Shown: positions 1 through 6,079, numbered from the stretch's first letter. The stretch: DNA of 6,960 nt from JBFYKJ01 sp041306005 (GCA_041306005.1 JBFYKJ010000094.1:1-6960); one strand, 5' to 3'. The notes: generated from the letters alone by a model not told the origin. Program-made: numbers and translations.

Positions 1-1156
1 ACGAGTAGACAAACGTGTGCCTGCTGCTGCCCGAGACGCCCTCGGGGTTCCCGCCGTTGCCATCGAACCACAAGCCGGTCTCCGGCGGGGCTGGGTTTAC
101 GCGAGTGCAGGTTACGCCGGAAGGTATGCCGCTGAGGCTGTACCACATAGCCACCCGTGTAGAGGTCAGGGCATTCACCACAGTCGCGCGCACCTCAAAG
201 GTCGAGCCGGGCGTGACCGGGGCTACGCTTGGTGAAAAGTAATTGCTTCCGTTCGGAAGCTTTATGTAAGAGTATTTCAAGTCTATGACCTCGGCGCCTT
301 TCTCATAGACTGTGAAGTATGCCGCGCCCGAGTCCACAGCGTGCCGGTATACCGAGTCGTGCGTCGGCGGCACCCAATAGGCGACGCTCAGGTATGATGA
401 TATCCCGCTAGGGCAAAAATTGGGATAACAGGGCAGACGCAGGCGGCTCCCCATGTCTTGTGGGTCATATAAGGATATCCAGTGCTTGTAGTCTATGTTG
501 CAGCCGAAGCTCTGCGTCGCCGAGAGCCATGCCGAGCCCAGCTGGTCAAAGCGGTAAACGCCGTGGCTGACCTTGGTCGTGCCCGGAGAGTTGTCAAACT
601 TAAGGTTGCCGGCCATGCACTGGACGCTGCTGTACATGTTTGTATAGCCTATTATCCCGTGCCCGGTCACATAAGGCACCGAGTTATAGTCCCATTTGCG
701 GCCAACATCCCCGCCCCAGTCGTCACATGTGAAGCTGTTGTCGTAATAAGGCGTGCCGGGTAGTATTTGCATCGTGGGTGTGTCCAGGTAACCGCCGCTT
801 GTCCAGTAGGAGCCCGAAGGCGAAGAGCCTATTTGCACCGAATCCCCCTGGCACACGCCGACCGAACTCCCGGGCGCGATTGGATTCCCGGTTTGGAGGT
901 GCGTAAACCCGATGTTTGCGAATATGCTCCCGCCGGCATCAAGGCCTGCATAAAGCGCGCCGATGCTGGAAAAGGAACTACTAAGATAGGTCCTGCCCGA
1001 GCAGGGAACCAGGTTTATCGTGTACGCGTCGGCGCACGCACGGTTTGGAAGGTCATGGCCGCCGCCGCAGAAGTCCCAGTACATGTCGGCCCCTAATACC
1101 CCTATCGGTAAGAGCGCAAGCACGGCGAGCGCGACCATGAGAGGCATTAGTTTCAT
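1..1156 (-). CDS. Cysteine-rich secreted protein of unknown function (3' end lies outside the window)
   Basis: The minus-strand frame is open from ATG at 1156-1154 to the left edge, giving 385 codons with no stop. An in-frame TGA lies seven codons upstream of the ATG, so the start is well bounded. Residues 1-23 form a signal peptide (MKL, a hydrophobic core, then a cleavage site near VLGA), so the protein is probably exported. The mature part is rich in Gly, Ser, Tyr, Trp and Asn and has ten cysteines (residues 30, 41, 52, 102, 144, 180, 219, 243, 248, 350), which suggests extracellular disulfides. From about residue 306 (motif PGSTFEVRATVVNA) it looks like an immunoglobulin-like or CARDB-like beta-sandwich, which is an inference from pattern only. 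One N-glycosylation sequon (NGS) is near residue 303. The ATG is 16 bases after the stop of the upstream membrane protein, so the two are probably co-transcribed. No Shine-Dalgarno site is visible. I recognise no family, and the missing C-terminus could hold an anchor or further domains. Confidence 0.85.
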   Translation of the reverse strand, partial: MKLMPLMVALAVLALLPIGVLGADMYWDFCGGGHDLPNRACADAYTINLVPCSGRTYLSSSFSSIGALYAGLDAGGSIFANIGFTHLQTGNPIAPGSSVGVCQGDSVQIGSSPSGSYWTSGGYLDTPTMQILPGTPYYDNSFTCDDWGGDVGRKWDYNSVPYVTGHGIIGYTNMYSSVQCMAGNLKFDNSPGTTKVSHGVYRFDQLGSAWLSATQSFGCNIDYKHWISLYDPQDMGSRLRLPCYPNFCPSGISSYLSVAYWVPPTHDSVYRHAVDSGAAYFTVYEKGAEVIDLKYSYIKLPNGSNYFSPSVAPVTPGSTFEVRATVVNALTSTRVAMWYSLSGIPSGVTCTRVNPAPPETGLWFDGNGGNPEGVSGSSRHTFVYS

Positions 1157-1172
1157 TTTGGGTCTTTGCAGA

Positions 1173-2885
1173 TTATTTCAGCTTCTTGAGTTTTGCGGCA
1201 GTCGCGGCCGCGCTCTGGGCGCCCTTGCCTTTCCCGGGACCACGCTTTGGCAGGAGTTTAGCCAGGTCCTTGCGCTTGGCAAAGAGAATCCCAGCCACCA
1301 CTAATATTGCTAAAAGCACTAAAATCAAACCGGTGCCGTCCCCACCGGCCTGCACGGGAGGCTGCGGCACATATGTCACCTCAAATGCCTTTTCCGTCGT
1401 TGAGCCTGTTCTCTTGTCTACTACGGTCGCCGTGTAGCTGCCCGCCTTTAGCCCGGGCACAACGATTTTTGACGTGCCGTCAACGCTAACGGTCCTGACA
1501 AGGCCCGGCATGCCTTCGCCGTCCTCGACGTAGACATCGACGTCGCCGGTCATCGGGAAACCGAAGGCGCTAAGGCCGAACGACATCTTCGCGGTGTCCT
1601 TGTCGACCGAAATATCAAGGGAAACATCCAGTTTCTTCGCCAGCTTGTCAAGGTCGTATGCCAGTTCCACCGAGTCCTTGTTGCCCGCCCCGTCCGTCGC
1701 TTCCGCCCTGAAGACGGCCTTCTTGTAATCCGCAGAGGGGGTGAACGCAACCTCGTATCCCTGCGTTTGCGCGCCAAGCGCTATGCCGGCCGTTGAGTCC
1801 TCGAATATCCGCTTGCCGTCAGCCTCGACAGACACCTTCACCGCGCCGCCGCTTAGGCCAGCAATGGCCATCATGGAGTCTTCAACCAAGTACGCCATCG
1901 GCGCCTCTGCCGAGTTTGACACCACCACGAACAGCTTTGCTGGCTGGCCGGACTTCAGCGGGAACGCGCCCATGCCCGCTGCGTTGATGAGTATGCTTTG
2001 GCCCAGTATAGGCAGCCTTATCTTCACTATCGCCCTGTTTTTCGGGCTTTCGATCGTTATCTTGAGCAGGTAGGCGCCAGCCGGGACGGAAGCCGGCATC
2101 TTTGTCGTCAGCATCTTCGACTCTCCCGAGCCCAGCTTTACGCTGTCATGCGAGCGGGACTTTATGTTGGCGGGGTTGAGGTCGTCCCACAGGTAGTATT
2201 CATACATCACATCCGCATCGGCGGCGGCGCCATCGTTCTTTACAGGTATGCGCACAGTCACTTCCGTGCCCTGCAAAAACGCCATCGATGGCAGGTGCAG
2301 GGACTGGGTGACGTTGTTTATCGTCAGCTTTGCTGTGTCGAAGTAGATGAGGTCCGTGCCGCCCGCCACGGTGAACTCGGACATCTCGCCGTATATCCCC
2401 CTCAAGAAGCTTACGCCGTCAAGGTTGGATTCGGCTTCAATCAAGTAGACTGCCACGCGGTACCGTCCAGAGAGCGCATTCGCAGGCAACTTCCAGGTAC
2501 GGGTGAACGTCTCGTTCTCATAAGGCATGATGTTCACGTCCTCGGTTATAAAGAACTCGTCGAGTATGTATTCCTCGCGGGACATTGTGTCGTTTAGGAT
2601 GGGGATGCGGTCCTCCATATAGATTATGTGCGCGCGGAGCCTGCCGCCTGCTATTGGCGAAACCGTGCTGTTCTGCAAACCTGCCATCTGCCCGCCGTCA
2701 TTAAAGACCACGGCGGTTATCGCCACCTCGTCGCCCGGGGCGTAGCTGGTCTTGTCAACGCTGACTTGTGTGGACGCGGCAGGATAGATGTACCAGTTAT
2801 TAGCCTTTACGGGCGACATCACCGCTGACGCGGCCGGCAGGAAGAGCGCAAGAAGCATGACGGGGATTAGCAGTGCCTTCTTCAT
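1173..2885 (-). CDS. Membrane-anchored beta-sandwich surface protein of unknown function
   Basis: This is a complete 570-residue protein. It begins with a signal peptide (MKK, a hydrophobic stretch to about residue 20, and a likely cleavage after AASA). A single transmembrane helix spans about residues 519-535. A 35-residue cytoplasmic tail follows, with twelve Lys/Arg and one Asp, fitting an outside-to-inside topology. The ectodomain looks like a series of beta-sandwich modules: about 38-175 (VDKTSYAPGDEVAITAVVFN), 185-292 (FLQGTEVTVRIPVKNDG, CARDB-like), 295-410, and 418-505 (VPGLKAGSYTATVVD, like carboxypeptidase-regulatory or Ig folds). The module borders are inferred by eye. Four N-glycosylation sequons (N72, N98, N124, N191) sit in the N-terminal part. 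The protein has no cysteine at all, unlike its downstream neighbour. The start at 2885 is supported by the signal peptide and by a TATA-like box 26-35 bases upstream. Probable roles are cell-envelope structure, adhesion or ligand binding. The function is not recognised. Confidence 0.88.
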   Translation of the reverse strand: MKKALLIPVMLLALFLPAASAVMSPVKANNWYIYPAASTQVSVDKTSYAPGDEVAITAVVFNDGGQMAGLQNSTVSPIAGGRLRAHIIYMEDRIPILNDTMSREEYILDEFFITEDVNIMPYENETFTRTWKLPANALSGRYRVAVYLIEAESNLDGVSFLRGIYGEMSEFTVAGGTDLIYFDTAKLTINNVTQSLHLPSMAFLQGTEVTVRIPVKNDGAAADADVMYEYYLWDDLNPANIKSRSHDSVKLGSGESKMLTTKMPASVPAGAYLLKITIESPKNRAIVKIRLPILGQSILINAAGMGAFPLKSGQPAKLFVVVSNSAEAPMAYLVEDSMMAIAGLSGGAVKVSVEADGKRIFEDSTAGIALGAQTQGYEVAFTPSADYKKAVFRAEATDGAGNKDSVELAYDLDKLAKKLDVSLDISVDKDTAKMSFGLSAFGFPMTGDVDVYVEDGEGMPGLVRTVSVDGTSKIVVPGLKAGSYTATVVDKRTGSTTEKAFEVTYVPQPPVQAGGDGTGLILVLLAILVVAGILFAKRKDLAKLLPKRGPGKGKGAQSAAATAAKLKKLK

Positions 2886-2910
2886 TTTGTTAAATAGTTA
2901 AACAAAACTC

Positions 2911-2920
2911 CTATATAAAT
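2911..2920 (-). promoter_or_regulatory. TATA-like box for the surface-protein operon
   Basis: The minus strand reads ATTTATATAG here, a good match to an archaeal TATA box. A transcription start about 25 bases downstream would fall near 2891, only a few bases from the ATG at 2885, implying a leaderless or near-leaderless transcript. That agrees with the absence of a Shine-Dalgarno site. The sequence upstream of the box is not clearly purine-rich, so the TFB recognition element is weak. Confidence 0.6.
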
Positions 2921-2950
2921 GAGCTGATTGCGTCCAACAAGCGCGCCCGC

Positions 2951-3025
2951 CATCGCCAAGACAAGACTTGCTTAGATACCCATATACAAGACCTGCTTAG
3001 CATCGCCGATACAAGACTGAAGACA
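2951..3025. repeat. Three imperfect 25-bp tandem units
   Basis: Units are 2951-2975, 2976-3000 and 3001-3025, in exact 25-bp register. All three carry ACAAGAC at the same offset (positions 11-17 of the unit). Units 1 and 2 share the ending TGCTTAG, and units 1 and 3 share the beginning CATCGCC. By hand count units 1 and 2 match at 17 of 25 positions, and units 1 and 3 at 16 of 25. The block lies between the Lrp stop codon and the TATA-like box of the surface operon, so it could be a multi-site operator or simply a decaying tandem duplication. Confidence 0.7.
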
Positions 3026-3040
3026 GCGAATCTTCCCTTA

Positions 3041-3529
3041 TCATATCGGAGCTCCCCTCGGCGGCACCGGCGAGTCGAGCACTATGCTTGTGCTCATCCT
3101 CCTGACGCCCTCGAGGTTTTGGACTTTCTCGGTGAGGATTTTTTTCAAATGGTCGATGTCCCTCCCCTTGACGATGAGGAGGAGGTCCGTGTCGCCGGTG
3201 AGGTTGTGCGCCTCGACTATTTCGGGTATCGACGACAATCCCTCCTCCATTTTTGACAGGTCGAGCTTGGGATGCTCCAGGACCACGGAGATAAGGGCGG
3301 TCACCCCGTAGCCCAGTTTCTTATAGTCTATATTAGTGGAATAGCCCTCTATGACGCCCCGCTTCTCGAGAGCGCGGACCCGCTCGTGGACGGTCGCGCT
3401 GGAAAGGTTCACCGAGCGGGCGATCTCCAGGAGGGGCATTCGGGCGTTGTACTGGAGTATCCTTAATATATTAAGGTCCTTCTCGTCCGGCCGGCCGCCG
3501 ATTCTTAGGTTTTCCGCCTGTTTTTCCAT
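3041..3529 (-). CDS. Lrp/AsnC-family transcriptional regulator
   Basis: A 162-residue protein of usual family length. The N-terminal half holds the AsnC-type helix-turn-helix: the entry motif RPDEKDLNILRIL (13-25), then the HTH at about 33-56 (LLEIARSVNLSSATVHERV), followed by GVIEGYSTNIDYKKLG. Residues from about 76 to 150 form the RAM (AsnC_trans_reg) ligand-binding domain, with the characteristic TGDTDLLL segment (111-118; G112 and D115 are conserved positions in the family). Such proteins assemble as dimers or octamers, bind amino acids at RAM interfaces, and activate or repress transcription. The gene is transcribed away from trpEG, and a near-perfect palindrome lies between them. Autoregulation is common in the family, and control of trpEG or of the downstream surface operon is inference. 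The effector cannot be read from sequence. ATG at 3529 is favoured because a TATA-like box lies about 30 bases upstream. Confidence 0.93.
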   Translation of the reverse strand: MEKQAENLRIGGRPDEKDLNILRILQYNARMPLLEIARSVNLSSATVHERVRALEKRGVIEGYSTNIDYKKLGYGVTALISVVLEHPKLDLSKMEEGLSSIPEIVEAHNLTGDTDLLLIVKGRDIDHLKKILTEKVQNLEGVRRMSTSIVLDSPVPPRGAPI

Positions 3530-3556
3530 CGGATTATTAGCATAGTTAGGATTTAA

Positions 3557-3566
3557 GGTATAAAAA
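3557..3566 (-). promoter_or_regulatory. TATA-like box for the Lrp/AsnC gene
   Basis: The minus strand reads TTTTTATACC. Its centre is about 32 bases from the ATG at 3529, so the predicted transcript would start within several bases of the codon, again near-leaderless. The same bases read GGTATAAAAA on the plus strand and could alternatively serve trpE, which would then have a leader of roughly 60 bases. The sequence does not settle which direction uses it. Confidence 0.45.
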
Positions 3567-3573
3567 CCGAAGA

Positions 3574-3586
3574 ATTATCGGATAAT
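3574..3586. promoter_or_regulatory. Perfect 6-1-6 inverted repeat, candidate Lrp-type operator
   Basis: ATTATC, one G, then GATAAT form a perfect palindrome between the divergent Lrp and trpE genes. The half-site CGGATAAT (3579-3586) has a one-mismatch echo, CGGATTAT, at 3530-3537 right beside the Lrp start codon, 49 bases away start to start. Lrp-family regulators bind short dyads, often several in helical phase, in their own promoters. Assignment to this protein is inference from position and symmetry only. Confidence 0.45.
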
Positions 3587-3603
3587 AAACGAAATATGCG
3601 TTT

Positions 3604-3611
3604 CTTTTAAG
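3604..3611 (+). promoter_or_regulatory. Possible TATA-like box for trpE
   Basis: CTTTTAAG lies about 38 bases before the ATG at 3646, the distance expected for a short-leader archaeal transcript. It is followed by a long purine-rich run (3611-3630). It is a poor TATA match and rivals exist (AAATAT near 3593, TATAAAAA at 3559), so this is only a candidate. Confidence 0.25.
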
Positions 3612-3645
3612 AAAAAAAAGAGAAAAAAGCTAAGAAAAGTTGAGA

Positions 3646-5076
3646 ATGATAGTAAAACCTGTAGCAATCGGCCTTGGGGTGAAGGACCCGGACGCGGCCT
3701 ATGCGGCCGTGAGGGGAAAGGACACCTACCTCTTGGAGTCGGCCGAAGGCGGGGAAAAAGTCGCGAGGTATTCCTTCATCGGCTTTAACCCCGTTGCAAA
3801 GCTCGTGATAAAGGATGGAAAGGTCGATTTCAAGGCTGAGGGGGGGCTGAAGTCCCTCGCGCCCAAGGCTAAAGACCCGCTTTCTGCCATAAGGGAGATA
3901 ATGTCCAAGTTCAAGCTCGACGACCCCGGCAGCGCGCGGTTCTTCGGGGGCTTTGTTGGATACTTTGGTTATGACTTAGTTAGGTACTACATCGATTTGG
4001 ACTCCAAACAAAAAACCGCCAAAGACGACCTTAAGCAGCCCGACTGCGAGTTCGTGCTCGCGAAGAACAACATCATATTCGACCACAAGGCGGGCAGGAC
4101 GCTCCTCACGCAGAACGAGTTCGGGGAATCCCCGCGCGACATAGACGAGGGTGCGGCCAGGGAAGATCTCGACGGTATGATATCCTCCTTTGCGATGCCC
4201 GCATTCCGGGTGAATGAGCCGCGCAAGGTGGATATTTCGTCCAATACTACGGAGGCTGAGTTTAAGGGGATGGTCAATAGGACTCTTGAGTACATCCGCT
4301 CGGGGGATATAATCCAGGCCGTCCTTTCGCAGCGCTTCGAGACGGACTTTGACACGAGGAGCGGCGGGTTTGACACCTTCGCGGTATTCAGGGCGTTAAA
4401 GAAGATCAACCCTTCGCCATACATGTACCACCTTGACTTCGGGTCTGGAAAGGGCGCCCGGCAGATAGTGGGCTCAAGCCCGGAGATGCTGGCAAGGGTG
4501 GAAGGGAAGCGGGTGCTGACTTATCCCATCGCGGGCACGCGGAGGCGGGGGAAGGACGAGACTGAGGACCGCAGGCTGGAGACTGAACTCCTCGGCGACG
4601 CAAAGGAGAGGGCGGAGCACCTTATGCTCGTCGATTTGGGGCGGAACGATATCGGGCGGGTAGCGAAGTTCGGGACTGTCAAGGTCAACAAGTTCATGTC
4701 GGTCGAGAAATACAGCCATGTGCAGCATCTGGTCTCAGAAGTCGAGGGCGAGTTGACAGACGGGAAAGACCCGTTCGACGCCTTCAAGAGCATCTTCCCG
4801 GCCGGGACCGTGAGCGGCGCGCCGAAGGTGCGCGCGATGGAGATAATAGACGAATTAGAGCCTTCGAGGCGCGGGATTTATGCGGGCTCCGTAGGCTACT
4901 TCTCCTTCAACGGGAACATGGACACCGCGATAACGATAAGGACGCTCGTGTTCGAGAAGGGGAAGGCATATCTCCAGGCGGGCGCTGGGATAGTCGCCGA
5001 TTCCAAACCCGAATCGGAGTATAAGGAGACAGTCAGCAAGGCCAAAGCCCTGTTCGGGGCGCTTGAGAACAGCTGA
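3646..5076 (+). CDS. trpE: Anthranilate synthase component I
   Basis: A 476-residue protein of normal length. With TrpG it converts chorismate and glutamine-derived ammonia to anthranilate, the first committed step of tryptophan synthesis. The N-terminal domain carries LLES (29-32), the segment tied to tryptophan feedback inhibition in this family, followed by ARYSFIGFNP. The chorismate-binding domain has PIAGTRRRG (294-302). The Ala in PIAGT marks anthranilate synthase, whereas aminodeoxychorismate synthase (PabB) usually has Lys (PIKGT). Further motifs are DAKERAEHLMLVDLGRND (318-335, with E321 and H325), VQHLVSEV (H361), PAGTVSGAPK (385-394), MEIIDELEP (398-406, with a conserved acidic residue for Mg) and GAGIVADS (446-453). 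No key residue appears altered. ATG at 3646 is chosen over a TTG two codons upstream at 3640, and no Shine-Dalgarno is evident for either. trpG follows directly. Feedback inhibition by Trp is expected from LLES. Confidence 0.96.
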   Translation: MIVKPVAIGLGVKDPDAAYAAVRGKDTYLLESAEGGEKVARYSFIGFNPVAKLVIKDGKVDFKAEGGLKSLAPKAKDPLSAIREIMSKFKLDDPGSARFFGGFVGYFGYDLVRYYIDLDSKQKTAKDDLKQPDCEFVLAKNNIIFDHKAGRTLLTQNEFGESPRDIDEGAAREDLDGMISSFAMPAFRVNEPRKVDISSNTTEAEFKGMVNRTLEYIRSGDIIQAVLSQRFETDFDTRSGGFDTFAVFRALKKINPSPYMYHLDFGSGKGARQIVGSSPEMLARVEGKRVLTYPIAGTRRRGKDETEDRRLETELLGDAKERAEHLMLVDLGRNDIGRVAKFGTVKVNKFMSVEKYSHVQHLVSEVEGELTDGKDPFDAFKSIFPAGTVSGAPKVRAMEIIDELEPSRRGIYAGSVGYFSFNGNMDTAITIRTLVFEKGKAYLQAGAGIVADSKPESEYKETVSKAKALFGALENS

Positions 5077-5098
5077 TGAGATTGATGTGAACCAGGAG

Positions 5099-5740
5099 AT
5101 GGAAACCAAAACCGCAAAGACGGAAAAGCAGAAGGTCCTTTTCATCGACAACATAGACTCGTTCGTGTATAACTTAGTGCAGTATGTGGGCGAGGAGGGG
5201 GTGATACCGGTAGTGGTTGATAACAAAACGCCTTTGGATGAAATAGACAAGATAATCAAGAGGGAGAAAATATCCAAGATAATAATATCCCCCGGCCCGA
5301 AGAGCCCGAAGGACGCGGGCGTGTCAAACGAGGTCATCGGGAAGTACGGGCCGAAGATGCCCGTGTTAGGGGTCTGCCTGGGGCATCAATGTATCGGTTA
5401 TGTCTATGGGGGCAAGATACGAAGGGCCCGGAGCCTGATGCACGGGAAAACGTCCAAGGTGTTTTACACTACAGACGGCTGGAATGCCAAGCTGAAAGGC
5501 GAGGGCGCCACGCTCTTCAAGGGAGTGAAAAACCCGTTCGACGCGGTCAGGTACCACTCGCTCGTTATTGATGATGCTTCCGTGCCGGATTCCTTAAACG
5601 TCGTCGCGCGCAGCGAGGACGACAAGGAGATAATGGCCGTCGAGCACAAACAGTTCCCGGTCTACGGCATACAGTTCCACCCGGAGAGCGTGCTGACGGG
5701 CGAGGGGAGAAAGATATTGAGAAACTTCCTTAGGCTGTAG
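5099..5740 (+). CDS. trpG: Anthranilate synthase component II, glutamine amidotransferase
   Basis: A 213-residue class I glutamine amidotransferase that releases ammonia from glutamine for TrpE. Visible motifs are VLFIDNIDSFVYNL (13-26), the oxyanion loop SPGP (64-67), the nucleophile elbow GVCLGHQ with Cys93, MHGKTSKV (114-121), RYHSLVID (151-158) and the catalytic pair FHPES with His194 and Glu196. The catalytic triad is therefore intact. The loop reads SPGPK where many relatives have SPGPG. The start is uncertain: the frame stays open back to TTG 5063 (overlapping trpE by 14 bases) and includes GTG 5087. I chose ATG 5099 because homologs begin only a few residues before the VLFIDN strand, and it still leaves a 12-residue polar extension. 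AGGAG abuts this ATG, too close to be an ordinary ribosome site. It is 22 bases after the trpE stop, so the two genes are almost certainly co-transcribed. In some organisms this subunit also serves PabB, but no pabB is seen here. Confidence 0.94.
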   Translation: METKTAKTEKQKVLFIDNIDSFVYNLVQYVGEEGVIPVVVDNKTPLDEIDKIIKREKISKIIISPGPKSPKDAGVSNEVIGKYGPKMPVLGVCLGHQCIGYVYGGKIRRARSLMHGKTSKVFYTTDGWNAKLKGEGATLFKGVKNPFDAVRYHSLVIDDASVPDSLNVVARSEDDKEIMAVEHKQFPVYGIQFHPESVLTGEGRKILRNFLRL

Positions 5741-5745
5741 AATAG

Positions 5746-5755
5746 CTTTTTAAAT
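5746..5755 (+). promoter_or_regulatory. TATA-like box for Sec61-beta, possibly also the trpG terminator tract
   Basis: CTTTTTAAAT starts six bases after the trpG stop. Its centre is about 30 bases from the ATG at 5781, so a start a few bases before that codon is expected (leaderless pattern). The T-run could also contribute to termination of the trpEG transcript, since archaeal termination favours T-rich non-template DNA. Confidence 0.5.
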
Positions 5756-5780
5756 TCAATGCTCTAAATATCCGCTTAAA

Positions 5781-5942
5781 ATGCCTTCTATGCGAACATC
5801 GCAGTCGGATAACCCATTCTCGGGCGCGGGGATACTTAGGTACTTCGGCGACGAGAAGGGCATCAAGATAGAGCCTATGGTGTTCATCGGGATAACCGTG
5901 ACATTCATAGTCTTCGAGATACTGCTCAACATATTGTACTGA
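5781..5942 (+). CDS. secG: Preprotein translocase Sec61-beta / archaeal SecG
   Basis: A complete 53-residue protein. Sec61-beta is the small, peripheral, single-span subunit of the SecYEG/Sec61 channel that moves proteins across or into the cytoplasmic membrane. The sequence follows the archaeal family plan: a short polar N-terminus, the motif GAGILRYF (15-22), an acidic/basic linker DEKGIKIEP (24-32), then one hydrophobic helix at about 33-52 (VFIGITVTFIVFEILLNIL) ending with Tyr just before the stop. Length matches the 50-60 residues usual in archaea. The N-terminus is cytosolic, and it is a tail-anchored type protein with no signal peptide. ATG 5781 is preferred to the internal ATG at codon 4 because of the TATA-like box spacing. 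The gene is separate from trpG (40-base gap) and convergent with the thermosome gene, so it is probably transcribed alone. Confidence 0.9.
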   Translation: MPSMRTSQSDNPFSGAGILRYFGDEKGIKIEPMVFIGITVTFIVFEILLNILY

Positions 5943-5953
5943 TCCTCGAGCGC

Positions 5954-5986
5954 GCATGCTATTTGATTAGCGGTAGCTGCATGCTA
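5954..5986. repeat. Two GCATGCTA direct repeats
   Basis: The octamer GCATGCTA occurs at 5954-5961 and 5979-5986, again spaced 25 bases start to start. It contains the palindrome GCATGC. A short TTAGC/GCTAA inverted repeat (5967-5971 and 5983-5987) overlaps the second copy. The position just past the Sec61-beta stop would suit a 3' structure, but the stems are too short to call a terminator. Confidence 0.3.
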
Positions 5987-6008
5987 AGCGAATTGAAAAA
6001 ACGGGGGC

Positions 6009-6066
6009 AAAGAAAACAAAAACAAAAGAAAAACAAAAAGGGGATACACGGGAAATCCGCGTATCC
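6009..6066 (-). terminator. Hairpin plus U-tract terminator of the thermosome gene
   Basis: On the minus strand, 14 bases past the thermosome stop, GGATACGCGG (6066-6057) and CCGTGTATCC (6051-6042) form a 10-bp stem around a five-base loop. One pair is G-U in the minus-strand RNA but would be an A-C mismatch in plus-strand RNA, so the hairpin is built for the thermosome transcript. A long U-rich tract follows: 26 of the 32 bases at 6009-6040 are U in that RNA. Confidence 0.8.
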
Positions 6067-6079
6067 TATTGCCGGGCTA

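Noticed and set aside
482..1096. Two plus-strand open frames (482-763 and 767-1096) that look like adjacent small genes
   Set aside because: They lie wholly antisense to the cysteine-rich secreted protein, have no family motif or promoter, and disappear once the edge-truncated minus-strand gene is recognised.
1998..2597. A 199-codon plus-strand open frame inside the anchored surface-protein gene
   Set aside because: It is antisense to a complete gene with signal peptide, membrane helix and positive-inside tail. Its product has no recognisable motif, and G+C-rich codon positions readily create such shadow frames.
2951..3025. The 25-bp units as a small CRISPR array
   Set aside because: The units are contiguous without unique spacers, the copies are strongly diverged, and no cas gene is present.
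3596..3610. A mini-frame ATG-CGT-TTC-TTT-TAA before trpE as a possible attenuator leader peptide
   Set aside because: It has no tryptophan codon, no ribosome site and no alternative hairpins, and four codons with this composition are expected by chance. Tryptophan attenuation of this type is also a bacterial mechanism.
4855..5337. A 160-codon minus-strand frame across the trpE-trpG junction
   Set aside because: It overlaps conserved catalytic parts of both enzymes on the other strand and shows no recognisable domain.
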